DNA of 64,000 nt, taken from NCBI RefSeq assembly GCF_002934685.1, contig NZ_NKHL01000105.1:50600-114599 (forward strand), written 5' to 3'. The stretch comes from Pseudomonas bohemica (GTDB taxonomy: Bacteria; Pseudomonadota; Gammaproteobacteria; Pseudomonadales; Pseudomonadaceae). The notes below the pieces were generated by a model. That model was not told the DNA's origin. It ran no database searches and saw nothing but the letters and a program-made list of their open reading frames with translations. How positions within the stretch are numbered: position 1 is the stretch's first letter; each line of letters opens with the position of its first letter. Position numbers and translations under genes: made by a program. This document shows positions 1 to 9,715 of the stretch, in pieces.

Positions 1-7
1 CACTCAT

Positions 8-66
8 AAAAAAGCCCCCGTCCACCCTCTGCGGATGGGGAATACGCAGAGGGTGGGCGAGGGCGC
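8..66 (-). terminator. Intrinsic terminator of the alginate operon
   Basis: A perfect 12-bp inverted repeat (22-33 with 45-56; arms CCACCCTCTGCG and its complement) is flanked by further C/G complementarity. On the minus strand six U follow it (A run 8-13). It lies about 30 nt past the algA stop and fits termination of the 16-kb alg transcript. Confidence 0.88.
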
Positions 67-88
67 TACAGCAGGTTTCAGCGTTGGG

Positions 89-1543
89 TCAGCGAGCGAT
101 GGTTTGGGTTCTCACACCGGCTTCAATGCCAGGAGTGGAGCGGCCATAGACGTCTTCGAAGCGTTCGATGTCGTCTTCGCCCAGGTAGCTGCCCGATTGC
201 ACTTCGATGATTTCCAGCGGGATCTTGCCCGGGTTGCGCAGGCGATGGACCGAGGCGATCGGGATGTAGGTCGACTGGTTTTCGGTGAGCAGGAACACGT
301 TTTCGTCACAGGTGACCTGTGCGGTACCCGAGACGACGATCCAGTGTTCGGCGCGGTGGTGGTGCATCTGCAGCGACAGGCTGGCGCCCGGTTTGACCGA
401 AATGCGCTTGACCTGGAAGCGGCCGCCCATGTCCACCGAGTCGTACGAGCCCCACGGGCGATAGACTTCCAGATGGTTCTGGGTCTCGGTGCGGCCCTGC
501 TCGTTGAGGGTGTTGACCATCTGCTTGACGCCCTGAACCTTGTCCTTGTGGGCAATCATCATGGCGTCCTTGGTTTCGACGACGACGATGTTGTCCAGAC
601 CGATCACGGTGACCAGTTTGCCGTTGCCCTGGATCATGCAGTTACGGCTGTCCTGAACCACCACGTCGCCTTTGGTGACGTTGCCGTTTTCGTCTTTCTG
701 ATGCACGTCCCACAGCGATGACCAGCAACCCACATCGCTCCAGCCGGCTTCCAGTGGCACCACGCAGGCGCGCTGGGTTTTTTCCATGACGGCGTAGTCG
801 ATGGAGTTGTCCGGGCAGCAGGCGAAGCTGGCCTGATCCAGTTCGATGTTGTCGCCGTCATGCTTGCTGCGCTCAAGAGTCAGCAGGCAGTTGTCGTAGA
901 TGTCCGGATCGTGCTTTTTCAGCTCTTCCAGATAACGGCTGGCGCGGAACAGGAACATGCCGCTGTTCCAGTAGTAGCCGCCTGCTTCGACGAATTCGCT
1001 GGCGCGTTTTTCGTCCGGCTTTTCGACGAACTGGGCGACGCGGCTGACGCCTTCCGGCAGCAGGGCATCGGCAGTGGATTTGATGTAGCCATAGCCGGTT
1101 TCAGGTTTGGTCGCGGGCACGCCGAACAGCACCATTTCGCCACGCTCGGCGGCGACGGTCGCCAATGCCAGTGCGCGTTGCAGGGATTTCTGATCGTCGA
1201 TGACGTGGTCCGCCGGCAGCACCAGCATCAGTTCGTCACGGCCTTCGTTGGCCAGCATCATCGCGGTGATGGCCACTGCAGGCGCGGTGTTGCGACCGAA
1301 CGGCTCCATGATGATGCCCTGAGTTTCCAGGCCCAACGCATCGAGCTGCTCGCCAACGATGAAGCGATGGTCCTTGTTGCACACCACCACCGGGTGCTGC
1401 ATGCCTTCGAACTGCAGGCGCTCGAGGGTCTGCTGGAAGAGGGTATGTTCGCCGGTCAGTGCCAGGAATTGTTTTGGAAACTGTTTACGCGAAAGAGGCC
1501 AGAGTCGGGAACCGCTGCCACCTGACAAGATCACTGGAATCAT
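89..1543 (-). CDS. algA: AlgA, bifunctional mannose-6-phosphate isomerase / GDP-mannose pyrophosphorylase
   Basis: The 484-residue cytoplasmic enzyme acts twice in GDP-mannose supply: fructose-6-P to mannose-6-P, and mannose-1-P plus GTP to GDP-mannose. AlgC, encoded elsewhere, does the step between. The N-terminal nucleotidyltransferase signature GGSGSRLWPLSRKQFPKQ is at residues 8-25, with FVEKPDEK further on. The C-terminal type II isomerase cupin has the metal-binding cluster QMHHHRAEH at 392-400. Length fits AlgA (about 480 aa). The ATG at 1543 has GGAGAATT just upstream. It is the last gene of the operon and is separated from algF by 254 nt holding a REP doublet, so its supply may be set partly by processing there. 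Paralogues (WbpW, PslB) are excluded by context. Confidence 0.97.
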   Translation of the reverse strand: MIPVILSGGSGSRLWPLSRKQFPKQFLALTGEHTLFQQTLERLQFEGMQHPVVVCNKDHRFIVGEQLDALGLETQGIIMEPFGRNTAPAVAITAMMLANEGRDELMLVLPADHVIDDQKSLQRALALATVAAERGEMVLFGVPATKPETGYGYIKSTADALLPEGVSRVAQFVEKPDEKRASEFVEAGGYYWNSGMFLFRASRYLEELKKHDPDIYDNCLLTLERSKHDGDNIELDQASFACCPDNSIDYAVMEKTQRACVVPLEAGWSDVGCWSSLWDVHQKDENGNVTKGDVVVQDSRNCMIQGNGKLVTVIGLDNIVVVETKDAMMIAHKDKVQGVKQMVNTLNEQGRTETQNHLEVYRPWGSYDSVDMGGRFQVKRISVKPGASLSLQMHHHRAEHWIVVSGTAQVTCDENVFLLTENQSTYIPIASVHRLRNPGKIPLEIIEVQSGSYLGEDDIERFEDVYGRSTPGIEAGVRTQTIAR

Positions 1544-1688
1544 TTTAATTCTCCAAATAGCAATAGCGTTTGAATGGGCTATACGTCGGTTGTTCTGTCG
1601 TTTCGTCTGTCTTGTTGTTGTATCGCTGCGGTCGGCGCCCTCATGGTGTGTTGCTCCGCATCACCTGGCACCGACTGCTTGAACCATC

Positions 1689-1782
1689 CTGTGGGAGCGA
1701 GCTTGCGCGTGAATACGACGCGTCGGCCGCCAAAAAAGATCGGATGTACCGACCTCTTCGCGAGCAAGCTCGCTCCCACAGG
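1689..1782. repeat. REP doublet between algF and algA
   Basis: Two inverted copies of the Pseudomonas REP core (GTGGGAGCGAGCTTGCGCG on the left; its counterpart ending GCTCGCTCCCACAG on the right) enclose a short spacer. The transcript could fold into a long hairpin inside the alg message. It is one of ten such doublets in the window. Confidence 0.85.
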
Positions 1783-1797
1783 GCTATTCAAATCGGC

Positions 1798-2478
1798 TTA
1801 CTGCGTCGAAGTCGGGCGCTTGACCCAGACTGGCGACAGGTTGTTGCCATTGCCGGTGATGTACAGCACGGCCGCTTCACCGCGTTCAAGCGCTACAGGC
1901 TTGAGGTCGCTGACCTTTTTGTCGCCGTCGAACAGGGCAAAGCTGACTTTCACCGGATTGATTTCGCGCTCGCCGGTGCCTTTGGCGGAGACTGCCTTGA
2001 CCACGTCGGTCTTGCCGTCTGCGGTCTTCAGCGTCAGTGGCTTGTCGCTGAGGTTCTGCACGCGTACCAGGGACTTCTGCTTGTTCTTGAACGGCGGCTC
2101 TTCAACCAGCTGCGGTGCGCCGGAGGTGTTGTTGACGATGGTGTAGTAGTGATCGCCCGCCAGTTTCACCGGCAACGTATTGCTGCCGATCTTGGCGCTG
2201 TAGTCGCCCTGCGGCATGAAGCTGAAATCACTGCTGGCCAGCGGGCCGACTTCATTGAGGCTGGTATTGCCGACGCTGGCGCTGACTTCGGCGTTGCTGG
2301 CGTTATAGACACGCACGAATGCCGAGCCTTTCGGTGCGGTCGGGCCGTACAGGGCCGCGTCGCCACCGGCGAAGGCCGAGAGGGAAACCAAGCCAAGGCT
2401 GGCGGCCAAAACGCAGGTTTTCAGCAGGCCGGATTGGGTCGAACGAGTTGGCATACGAGTTGGGTTCTGCAAGGTCAT
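1798..2478 (-). CDS. algF: AlgF, periplasmic alginate O-acetylation protein
   Basis: This 226-residue exported protein is needed for O-acetylation of mannuronate residues with AlgI, AlgJ and AlgX. It probably works as a periplasmic adaptor; its exact role is still debated. The start is ATG 2478, because an AGAGGA ribosome site precedes it and a signal peptide follows (hydrophobic stretch VLAASLGLVSLSAFA). An upstream in-frame extension to 2601 would run into algJ and is rejected. The mature part begins GGDAALYGP and contains two beta-rich segments, as in P. aeruginosa AlgF (216 aa). The gene starts 14 nt after the algJ stop, so the two are cotranscribed. Confidence 0.95.
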   Translation of the reverse strand: MTLQNPTRMPTRSTQSGLLKTCVLAASLGLVSLSAFAGGDAALYGPTAPKGSAFVRVYNASNAEVSASVGNTSLNEVGPLASSDFSFMPQGDYSAKIGSNTLPVKLAGDHYYTIVNNTSGAPQLVEEPPFKNKQKSLVRVQNLSDKPLTLKTADGKTDVVKAVSAKGTGEREINPVKVSFALFDGDKKVSDLKPVALERGEAAVLYITGNGNNLSPVWVKRPTSTQ

Positions 2479-2492
2479 TTGAGTAGTCCTCT

Positions 2493-3683
2493 TTAGTTTT
2501 GCGCCCGGTGGGGCGGCTCGGATGTCACGAAGCTGGAGTTGTTGGCGTTCTGAGCCAGATTTTGTTGAGGGTCGCGAGCCTTCTTGAGTTCGGCGATCCA
2601 CTGTGGATCGAACTCGGTCAGGTCGTTGTGAGCGGGCAGGTAGCGTTCAGGGAATTCCCAAATAAGCACTTGCGGCGGGCTGCTCTTGAAGGCGTCGGTC
2701 TGCAGATACTTGAGCATCGGCAGGATCGGGCCATGGCCGTCTTCGGCGTAATTCACCACATCGCTGTGCAGCGCCTGTTTCAGGGCGCCGGCGAAGTTCC
2801 AGTTGGGGTTGGCGCTGTAGCTGGTGCCGACCAGACCAACCGCTACCGAGTTATCGGCGAACAGCGCGTCGCCGCCGTCACCATCCGCCTGGGCCGGGTT
2901 GGTGCTGCGCTGCTGCAGGTCGTCCGGTTTAGGCAGCAGGTTGCTGAACAGCGGATCCAGCGGCAGGAAGTTGGTCAGGTCGCCCTTGTATGGCGCGCTG
3001 GACTTGGCTTCGGTAACGAATGTCTGCGGATCGCCACTGAGTGGCGTCTCTTTGGAGATTGCTTCGCCCAACTGCTGAGCCACGACTTCGGCACCCATCG
3101 GCGTCCAGTGGGTGTCGGTGCGCAGGAAGACCTGGCCCTTGTCCTTGGCGCTTTGCAGTGGGGCCAGCAGATCAGGCGCGAAGATGCCGGCCTGACTCAC
3201 CTGAGCGTGGAACTGCTGATACAGATCTGTGTGCAGCGCCGCTGGCTTGTTGTCGCCGACATGTTCCGGATACAGACGGGTCTTGGCCGGAACGATTGCC
3301 AGCACCAGCTGGGTGCCCTGTTTCTTCAGGGTGTCGCGCACGCCCTGGATGATCGCCAGGTTGTCGGCTTCGTTCTGCTCGCCATTGGCGACGGCGTCGA
3401 ACTCTTCGTCGGTGTACAGCCACTGGTCCTTGCCCAGGATCACGCCCGGACGGCCTTCGTTGAACACCTTGTAATCCAGCGCCGCCCAGAGGTTGGTGCC
3501 CAGGCGCTTGATCGGGAACTCCTCGTCGTAACGGGTTTCCACGGCCTTGGTCCAGTGACCGTTGAGCACCGTGGTTTCCTTGGACGTGGAGAAACCGATG
3601 AAGCTGCGCAGCGACCACAGGCCCAGCACCAGCAGGATCGCCAGGAACAGGAAAATGTAGAGGAAACGTAATGAACGGGTCAT
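2493..3683 (-). CDS. algJ: AlgJ, alginate O-acetyltransferase (SGNH-like)
   Basis: The 396-residue protein has an N-terminal signal anchor (residues 8-30) and a periplasmic SGNH-hydrolase-like domain. It is thought to relay acetyl from AlgI to AlgX or the polymer. The catalytic Asp and His lie in TDTHWTP (D190, H192) and the nucleophile in GTSYS (S288), the same numbers reported for P. aeruginosa AlgJ. The C-terminal EFPERY motif of the family is present. It overlaps nothing and sits 10 nt downstream of algI. AlgX is a paralogue, but this gene lacks the AlgX carbohydrate-binding C-terminus and lies at the AlgJ position. Confidence 0.96.
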   Translation of the reverse strand: MTRSLRFLYIFLFLAILLVLGLWSLRSFIGFSTSKETTVLNGHWTKAVETRYDEEFPIKRLGTNLWAALDYKVFNEGRPGVILGKDQWLYTDEEFDAVANGEQNEADNLAIIQGVRDTLKKQGTQLVLAIVPAKTRLYPEHVGDNKPAALHTDLYQQFHAQVSQAGIFAPDLLAPLQSAKDKGQVFLRTDTHWTPMGAEVVAQQLGEAISKETPLSGDPQTFVTEAKSSAPYKGDLTNFLPLDPLFSNLLPKPDDLQQRSTNPAQADGDGGDALFADNSVAVGLVGTSYSANPNWNFAGALKQALHSDVVNYAEDGHGPILPMLKYLQTDAFKSSPPQVLIWEFPERYLPAHNDLTEFDPQWIAELKKARDPQQNLAQNANNSSFVTSEPPHRAQN

Positions 3684-3693
3684 GTCAGGGTCC

Positions 3694-5259
3694 TCAGAAC
3701 TGGAAGTACAGGAACGGCGAGAAGCTGGCTGCCGAGAGTTTGAGAATCGAGGCGACGAACATCAGCAGGATCAGGGCGCGCATGACGTAGCGCGACCAGT
3801 CGGCAGTCCAGTAGGCAGGCTGGACCTGCGCTTCGGTCCCGACGATGTAACCCGGTTGATGGATGCTGCCCGGCTTGTCGCCCGGCACCGCCTTGATCAG
3901 ACCTGGCTCTGCAGAGGCAGGGCCGTCCGCTTGAACAGGCTGATCACTTTTGGGCTTGGCGGGCGCGCGGTTCTGATAGAAATCACGCAGGCCGAAGAAC
4001 GCCAGGGTGATGTACGCCACGATCAGCGTCGCCACTTGCAGGCCGGTGAGGCTGGCGCGGTTCAGATCCGACAATTGCCATTCGCTGAAGCTGAACATGG
4101 CGCCATACATACGAGCGGCGACGTGCAGGTTCTCGGCACGGAAGATCACCCAGCCCATCACCACCAGCAGGAAGGTGAAGGCCCAGCGCACCACATTGAA
4201 GGTGCGTGGCGTGGTGTTGATGCCCAATGCTTTTTCGATCGCCAGCCACACGCCGTGCCAGGCGCCCCAGACGATGTAGGTGATGTTCGCGCCGTGCCAC
4301 AGACCGCCCAGCAGCATGGTCAGGAACAGGTTGCGATAGGTCGCCACCTTGCCGCGACGGTTGCCGCCCAGGGTGATGTACAGGTAGTCACGCAGCCAGG
4401 TCGACAGGCTGATGTGCCAGCGACGCCAGAACTCGGTGATCGACTGGCTGACGTAAGGCTGCTTGAAGTTTTCCATGAAGCGGAAACCCATCATTAAGCC
4501 CAGGCCGATAGCCATGTCGCTGTAGCCGGAGAAGTCGAAGTACAGCTGCGCGGTGTAGGCCAGCGCGCCGAGCCAGGCATCGCCCGTCGTCGGGTTCTGC
4601 AGGGCGAAGCAGTGATCGACCACCACGGCCAGGGTGTCGGCGATGAAGACCTTCTTGATGAAGCCCTGCATGAACCGGGTCACGCCTTCGGAGAACTTGT
4701 CCAGCGTATGGGTGCGGTTGTTGAACTGGTCCACCAGGTCGCGGAACCGCAGCACGGGGCCGGCGATCAGGTGCGGGAAGATCGCGACGAACGCCGCAAA
4801 ATCGATCAGGTTGCGCGTGGCAGGCGTGTCGCCACGGTAGACGTCGATGATGTAGCTGATGGACTCGAAGATGTAGAACGAGATCCCGATCGGCAACAGC
4901 ACGTGGGTCAGGATGAACGGCTCAAGGCCGAACGAGGTCATGATCGCGTTGATGCTGTCCACGCCGAAATTGGCATATTTGAAATAGCCCAGGATGCACA
5001 GGTCGACCGCCACGCCCAGCAACAGCCAGCGCTGTGCGGGTTTGGTCCTGACCCCGGCTTTACCTACGCGCAGGCCGATCCAGTAGTTCCACAGCGTCAC
5101 ACCTGCGAACAGTGCCAGGAAGTCCACTCGCCACCACGCATAGAACACGTAGCTGGCCACCAGCAGCAGCAGGTTGCGATAGCGTTGCCCGCTCAAGTAG
5201 TACAAGCCGAGAAACACCGGCAAGAACAGGAACAGGAACACGTTGGATGAGAAAACCAT
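3694..5259 (-). CDS. algI: AlgI, MBOAT-family acetyl transporter
   Basis: The 521-residue polytopic inner-membrane protein of the membrane-bound O-acyltransferase family carries acetyl groups from a cytoplasmic donor to the periplasmic acetylation machinery. It begins MVFSSNVFLFLFLP and has about a dozen hydrophobic segments. The MBOAT signature GLWHGANITYIVWGAWHG places the essential histidine at residue 322, matching H322 of P. aeruginosa AlgI. A hydrophilic, proline-rich stretch near residues 420-460 precedes the last membrane helix. It is followed closely by algJ. Upstream lies a 200-nt gap containing a REP doublet that separates it from algL. Confidence 0.97.
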   Translation of the reverse strand: MVFSSNVFLFLFLPVFLGLYYLSGQRYRNLLLLVASYVFYAWWRVDFLALFAGVTLWNYWIGLRVGKAGVRTKPAQRWLLLGVAVDLCILGYFKYANFGVDSINAIMTSFGLEPFILTHVLLPIGISFYIFESISYIIDVYRGDTPATRNLIDFAAFVAIFPHLIAGPVLRFRDLVDQFNNRTHTLDKFSEGVTRFMQGFIKKVFIADTLAVVVDHCFALQNPTTGDAWLGALAYTAQLYFDFSGYSDMAIGLGLMMGFRFMENFKQPYVSQSITEFWRRWHISLSTWLRDYLYITLGGNRRGKVATYRNLFLTMLLGGLWHGANITYIVWGAWHGVWLAIEKALGINTTPRTFNVVRWAFTFLLVVMGWVIFRAENLHVAARMYGAMFSFSEWQLSDLNRASLTGLQVATLIVAYITLAFFGLRDFYQNRAPAKPKSDQPVQADGPASAEPGLIKAVPGDKPGSIHQPGYIVGTEAQVQPAYWTADWSRYVMRALILLMFVASILKLSAASFSPFLYFQF

Positions 5260-5351
5260 CCTTATCTCTCCGTTTGTCCAACATCAAGGGCCGAAGCCCC
5301 CCCAAACCCCCCATGGAAATGGAGGGGTAAAACGTCCAACTCTCCGCGTCC

Positions 5352-5443
5352 CTGTAGGGGCGTGCCTGGCCGCGATGGGCCAGTAAGTCCGATACACATG
5401 TGCCTCTGACACATTGCAATCGCGGGCAAGCGCGCGCCTACAG
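5352..5443. repeat. REP doublet between algL and algI
   Basis: Inverted REP halves (CTGTAGGGGCGTGCCTGGC on the left, CGGGCAAGCGCGCGCCTACAG on the right) lie inside the alginate operon. Beside it at 5297-5333 is a C-rich tract, so the mRNA here has runs of seven and six G. Confidence 0.82.
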
Positions 5444-5459
5444 TTGGCAATCGTCGTGC

Positions 5460-6596
5460 TTACGAACCGCCTTTCTCGCCTTTCTCATGAGTCGGGTCAT
5501 AAGTACGGGTCAGGTCGCCGCCGAGGCGGAAGTTCTTGAACGGCTGCATCTTGTGCTTCTGATCCAGTACGTCCGGACCGCAGTCGTAGAGCGAGCAGTA
5601 GGGTTCCAGCCAGGCGAATTTCATGTCGGTTTTCAGGTCCGTCATGTCTTGCTTCTGGCCATCGCGGGCCTGGAATTCGTTGCCCGAATCCTTGACCCCG
5701 GCCAGCACCCGATCACCCAGACGCTTCAGCGCGCCGTTGTTTTCAGGACGCAGATCGACACCGTTGGCCTGGGCGAAACTGGCGATCATCGCCAGCGGCG
5801 GCAGGGCGTAGTTGTGGTACGCCAGCGCACGCTGCTTGCGTTTGAGTTCGTTAGGCAGGAAGCCCTGCGGGTCAACCTGATTGGCCGCGACCTTGAATTC
5901 CTTCACGGACCAATCGAACAAATCCTTGCGGTTGGTCGCCACAGCCGTGGACATCACCGACCACGCTGCCCAGTACGAGTGGTTGTTGGTCTTGTCCAGC
6001 GGCAGGTTGTCCCAGTCGCTGACCACTTGATCGCCGAGCTTGCTGAACCAGGCCTCGATGACCTGCGCATCCTGCTGACGCGTTGCCAGCGGATGCGATT
6101 CGGAAAACTTCAGGCGCAGATACGACGAGGACATGCTGCCCAGCGCCCATTTGCGCATCGACTTGCCGGTGTGGTTGAAGTCCTTGGACTCCAGCGCATC
6201 GGCCTTGGCCCAGGTGGTGAGCATGCCCAGCGCGCAATCGAGCTGTTCGGGACGACCATCACGCATGTACTGCATCACCACTTTGCTGGTGTTGCGCTCC
6301 ATGGTGGTGATGTCCTTGGTGGTATCTCGGAAGGCTTTTTCCGAGGCCTCGTTCAGCGTGGCGCGAGCCTTGTCCGAGCCCTCGTACTTGCTGCGAAACT
6401 GCAGCGAGCCGGTATAGGGCTGCGGTGTGGCGTCACAGCTGAACTTGCCTTCGCCGCTCTTGAATTTCTCGACGCCTTCGTAGTAACCCTTCGGCGGCAC
6501 GAGTGTCGACGCAGCGCTGGCACTGGCGGTGAACGCTGCCGAAGACAGCATTGCCAGCGAGAGAAGGGTGGGGAGCATCAGTTTTGGAGTGTGCAT
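5460..6596 (-). CDS. algL: AlgL, periplasmic alginate lyase
   Basis: This 378-residue mannuronate lyase of family PL5 degrades alginate that fails to be exported and so protects the periplasm. The signal peptide spans residues 1-28 (hydrophobic core [18 protein letters not shown]). The family signature NNHSYW is at 204-209 and carries the catalytic His. [17 protein letters not shown] further on belongs to the same fold. The start is ATG 6596, seven nt after the algX stop, with a GAGGC ribosome site. The longer in-frame reading would overlap algX and lacks a signal peptide. The length is close to other non-aeruginosa AlgL proteins (aeruginosa 367). Confidence 0.96.
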   Translation of the reverse strand: MHTPKLMLPTLLSLAMLSSAAFTASASAASTLVPPKGYYEGVEKFKSGEGKFSCDATPQPYTGSLQFRSKYEGSDKARATLNEASEKAFRDTTKDITTMERNTSKVVMQYMRDGRPEQLDCALGMLTTWAKADALESKDFNHTGKSMRKWALGSMSSSYLRLKFSESHPLATRQQDAQVIEAWFSKLGDQVVSDWDNLPLDKTNNHSYWAAWSVMSTAVATNRKDLFDWSVKEFKVAANQVDPQGFLPNELKRKQRALAYHNYALPPLAMIASFAQANGVDLRPENNGALKRLGDRVLAGVKDSGNEFQARDGQKQDMTDLKTDMKFAWLEPYCSLYDCGPDVLDQKHKMQPFKNFRLGGDLTRTYDPTHEKGEKGGS

Positions 6597-6603
6597 AAGA
6601 GCC

Positions 6604-8043
6604 TCATAACCCGGCTTGCGCGGTTTGATGCGCGACATTCGGGAACACGTTGCGTTTGCATACTTTCGCTTCGACCTGCTGAGGCGCAGTGCCCGCATCC
6701 GGACCCTGCACTTCCAGCGCGAGCAGTTGCTGGTCGGCCCAGTCTTTGTCATCGCGCAGTTCGAAGGAGAAGCGCCCGTCGGTTTCAGATGTTTCAGGTT
6801 TTTCGATCTTCAGGTCTTCATGGCGGCCGTTCATGTACCAGAGGCGCGCCTGAAGGGTTTTCACCGAGGTGTCGGCGAACTTGATGTCGATCTGATTGCT
6901 GCCGTTGCGCACATCCTTGATGCCGTTTTTGCCGTTGACCAACAGTTCGTTGGTGCCTGGCTTGAGAGTGGTGCTGGTGGTCATCAGCGCCGGTTTGCCC
7001 TCACAACCGTTGTCCAGTAGCGACATCATCTGGCGATAGATGGTCTCCTGATCCAGGCGGTACAGAGGCGAGAATTCCCAGATGAGAATTTTCGGAGGGT
7101 GTTTCTGGAAGTCGTCGCTGCCCAGGTACTGCAGCATCGACCCTTCAAGGCCGCCGCCCGGGAAGGCAACGTTCAGCACGTCAGCACCAATGTATTCCTG
7201 TAGAAAGCCGGCGAAGTTGTAGTTCTTGCCGCTGTGACTGGTACCGACCAGGGTGATTTCCGGGTTGCCGGAATCGCCGAACAGATCGCCGTCACCCGCT
7301 TCGCCCTTGGGTTCGGTCTCGAACTGATCCATGTACTGGATCGCGTAGCTGGTGCCGCACAATTGACCGGCCATGTTATGCAGAGTGCCTTTCTTGCCCA
7401 TGCGACCTGATAGATGGGTCTCGAATTCGCGCTTGGGAATGCTCGCGTACTCGGGCATTTTCTTCACCGACTCGGCGACGATTTTCGCCGTGCGCTGGGC
7501 ACCGTATGGCGTCCAGTGCTGGTCGCCGCGGAAGTAGAAATCGTGCGCCTGTTGCTCGTTGGTCAGCGGCGACAGGTCAGGTACGGTGTAGCCCATTTTC
7601 GCGAAGCGACCGAGCATGGCCTGGTAGTTGCGCAGCGCCGTGTTGTAGTCGAACTTGTCGCGGTCGGCCGGGAACAGTTTGTTGCGATCGACCAGCCCGC
7701 GAGTTGGCTGATACACCACGACAAGCTCGACGCCCTTGCTCTTGAACGCGTCGTGCAGCTGTTGCATGCGACGGTAGCCTTCGGGCGTGGTATCGAACTC
7801 GGTGCGCAGGTCTTCACGTGTACGGAACAGCCAGTCGCCCTGCGCCTGGACCAGCGTGGTGAAATTCTGCTGGTAGCGGGTGACGTAGTTCTTTTCGTCA
7901 TGCGCCTCAGGGCACAGGCTGCAGCAAGGCTCGGCGGTGAAGCTCGGCGCTGCGGCATCGTCGGCATTGGCGGCGTTGCTGGCAGCGAACAGGGCAACAG
8001 TCAGGCTCGAGAGGCTGAGCAATTTGATCAAATGTGCGTGCAT
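6604..8043 (-). CDS. algX: AlgX, alginate O-acetyltransferase and export scaffold
   Basis: The 479-residue periplasmic protein has an SGNH-like acetyltransferase domain followed by a carbohydrate-binding module. It finally transfers acetyl to mannuronate and is part of the trans-envelope complex with AlgK and MucD. A signal peptide covers residues 1-27. The catalytic triad is visible: D174 and H176 in GDQHWTP, and S269 in GTSHS, identical to the numbering published for P. aeruginosa. The early cysteine-rich stretch [19 protein letters not shown] is typical. It ends 7 nt before algL. Confidence 0.97.
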   Translation of the reverse strand: MHAHLIKLLSLSSLTVALFAASNAANADDAAAPSFTAEPCCSLCPEAHDEKNYVTRYQQNFTTLVQAQGDWLFRTREDLRTEFDTTPEGYRRMQQLHDAFKSKGVELVVVYQPTRGLVDRNKLFPADRDKFDYNTALRNYQAMLGRFAKMGYTVPDLSPLTNEQQAHDFYFRGDQHWTPYGAQRTAKIVAESVKKMPEYASIPKREFETHLSGRMGKKGTLHNMAGQLCGTSYAIQYMDQFETEPKGEAGDGDLFGDSGNPEITLVGTSHSGKNYNFAGFLQEYIGADVLNVAFPGGGLEGSMLQYLGSDDFQKHPPKILIWEFSPLYRLDQETIYRQMMSLLDNGCEGKPALMTTSTTLKPGTNELLVNGKNGIKDVRNGSNQIDIKFADTSVKTLQARLWYMNGRHEDLKIEKPETSETDGRFSFELRDDKDWADQQLLALEVQGPDAGTAPQQVEAKVCKRNVFPNVAHQTAQAGL

Positions 8044-8056
8044 AGAAATGGCTTCC

Positions 8057-9688
8057 TCAGTCCCGGAGTTGTTTCTGGCTTTCGACCGGGTCGATCAACA
8101 CGGCTTTTTGTTGGCGCACCAGCAGATCAAGGATTTCGTCCTGACGATCTCCGAGTATCCCGTTGAAGCTGATCCCGCTGCTCTTGGTCGGTGCCAGCAT
8201 CGACACGTTGTACAGCTCCACGCTGAGCGGCGAGTCGATGGACAGCGGGCCGGAACCGTTGGAGGTCAGTTCGCCGCCGACCAGAATCAGCGACACCTCG
8301 GCATCGAACGGATCGAGCTTGATGTCGCGATCGGTGTCGGAAAGGTCCTTGATGTGGCCATAGACGCCCATCAGACCGTTACCAATTGCCAGGTTTTCGT
8401 ACAGCTTGATGTTGGTGCTGTTGCGAACTCGAATACCGTGGCGTTTGTTGGCGAACACGCGGTTGCCCCACAGCAGGTTGTCGGCGCTTTCATACAAGGT
8501 GATGCCGTCGGTGTGGTTGCGGTAGATCTGGTTGTAGGCCACCAGATTGTTCACGCTGTTACGGTCGAGCACGATGCCGGAAAGGTGGTTCTCGTAGCTC
8601 TTGTTATTGATGATGAAGCTGTCGTTCACCTCACGGGAAATGATGATCCCGTGCTTCTTCTTGGTCCCGTACACCGTGTTCTCGGCAATGATCAGACCGT
8701 GCGAGCGGTCGTGGGGGTCGATGCCGTAGATGATGTTGTCGTGGTAGGTGTTGCTCTTGACCACGAAGTCACGGGTTTCATAGCAGTAAAACCCGTACCA
8801 CATATCCGAGAACTCGGAGTTGACGATCCAGCCGGTCGGATCCGGGCGGTTCATCTGCGCCTTCATGTTCGGCGTGTACTGGGAAATACTGATGCCGTAC
8901 GACTTGCTGTTGTTGTAACCCAGGCTCGCGACCTTGGTGTTGAACATGTAGGTCTGGGTGCCGCCCCAGGACAGCAGGAACGGACGGAATTCCTTCGGCG
9001 CCTTGAAGGTAGATGGGCCGTTGGCCTTCTCGCTCCAGCCGGTCAGCTTGGTGTCGGCCATGAACAGCTGGTTGTCGTTGACCAGAAACGCACCGGCTTC
9101 CTGAGACAGGCGAAGCTCGGCGGTTTTCTTGTCGACTTCGAGAATGCCTTTCTTGCCGACCACAATCGGCAGACGCGCCAGGAACACGCCCGGCGAGGTC
9201 TCGCTCAGGTATTGTTTAGGCACCTTTTTCGCCAGATCCTGCAACGTGATGTAGCCGTCTTCGATGAAGATCGCCTGCGGGATACCGTGCTGACGGGCTA
9301 CCCATTCCTCCATCTTGTTATCGCCGCCGATGAATTCCTTCAGCGAGTCTTCCTGCATCATGCGGCGAATCGAGACCTTGCCCGCTTTGCTGCGCACGAT
9401 CTTCTTCTGCATGGCCTGCTGGGTGTACCCCGAGAGGTCCGGCAATTTGGGCTTGTCCATCATCAACGGCGCGGCGTCCGGGCTGCTGATGGCGTAAGTC
9501 TTGGCCTGATGCAGGCCCTTGACCACTTGCTCGTCAGCCGCAGGTTGTGCTGCAGCCGCAGGTGCCGCCGGAGCGGTATTGGCCATGGCCGAGGCGCTCG
9601 CCAACAGCAAGGCGCTGCTGAGCACTGCGCTTTCAAGCAGAGCATGGGGCCAGGCCCTATGCCGCGGATTGTTTGCTTGGCTGTTCAT
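8057..9688 (-). CDS. algG: AlgG, mannuronan C5-epimerase
   Basis: The 543-residue periplasmic right-handed beta-helix enzyme converts mannuronate to guluronate in the nascent polymer and also helps shield it from AlgL. The signal peptide (SSALLLASASAMA) is followed by an Ala-rich linker. Successive NNxSYENHLSG-type repeats mark the helix turns (CASH/NosD family). The catalytic DPHD motif is at residues 324-327, exactly as in P. aeruginosa AlgG, which also has 543 residues. It lies 13 nt upstream of algX and 27 nt downstream of algE. Confidence 0.97.
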   Translation of the reverse strand: MNSQANNPRHRAWPHALLESAVLSSALLLASASAMANTAPAAPAAAAQPAADEQVVKGLHQAKTYAISSPDAAPLMMDKPKLPDLSGYTQQAMQKKIVRSKAGKVSIRRMMQEDSLKEFIGGDNKMEEWVARQHGIPQAIFIEDGYITLQDLAKKVPKQYLSETSPGVFLARLPIVVGKKGILEVDKKTAELRLSQEAGAFLVNDNQLFMADTKLTGWSEKANGPSTFKAPKEFRPFLLSWGGTQTYMFNTKVASLGYNNSKSYGISISQYTPNMKAQMNRPDPTGWIVNSEFSDMWYGFYCYETRDFVVKSNTYHDNIIYGIDPHDRSHGLIIAENTVYGTKKKHGIIISREVNDSFIINNKSYENHLSGIVLDRNSVNNLVAYNQIYRNHTDGITLYESADNLLWGNRVFANKRHGIRVRNSTNIKLYENLAIGNGLMGVYGHIKDLSDTDRDIKLDPFDAEVSLILVGGELTSNGSGPLSIDSPLSVELYNVSMLAPTKSSGISFNGILGDRQDEILDLLVRQQKAVLIDPVESQKQLRD

Positions 9689-9715
9689 CTCACTGCACTC
9701 CTATAGCGGCTTGCA

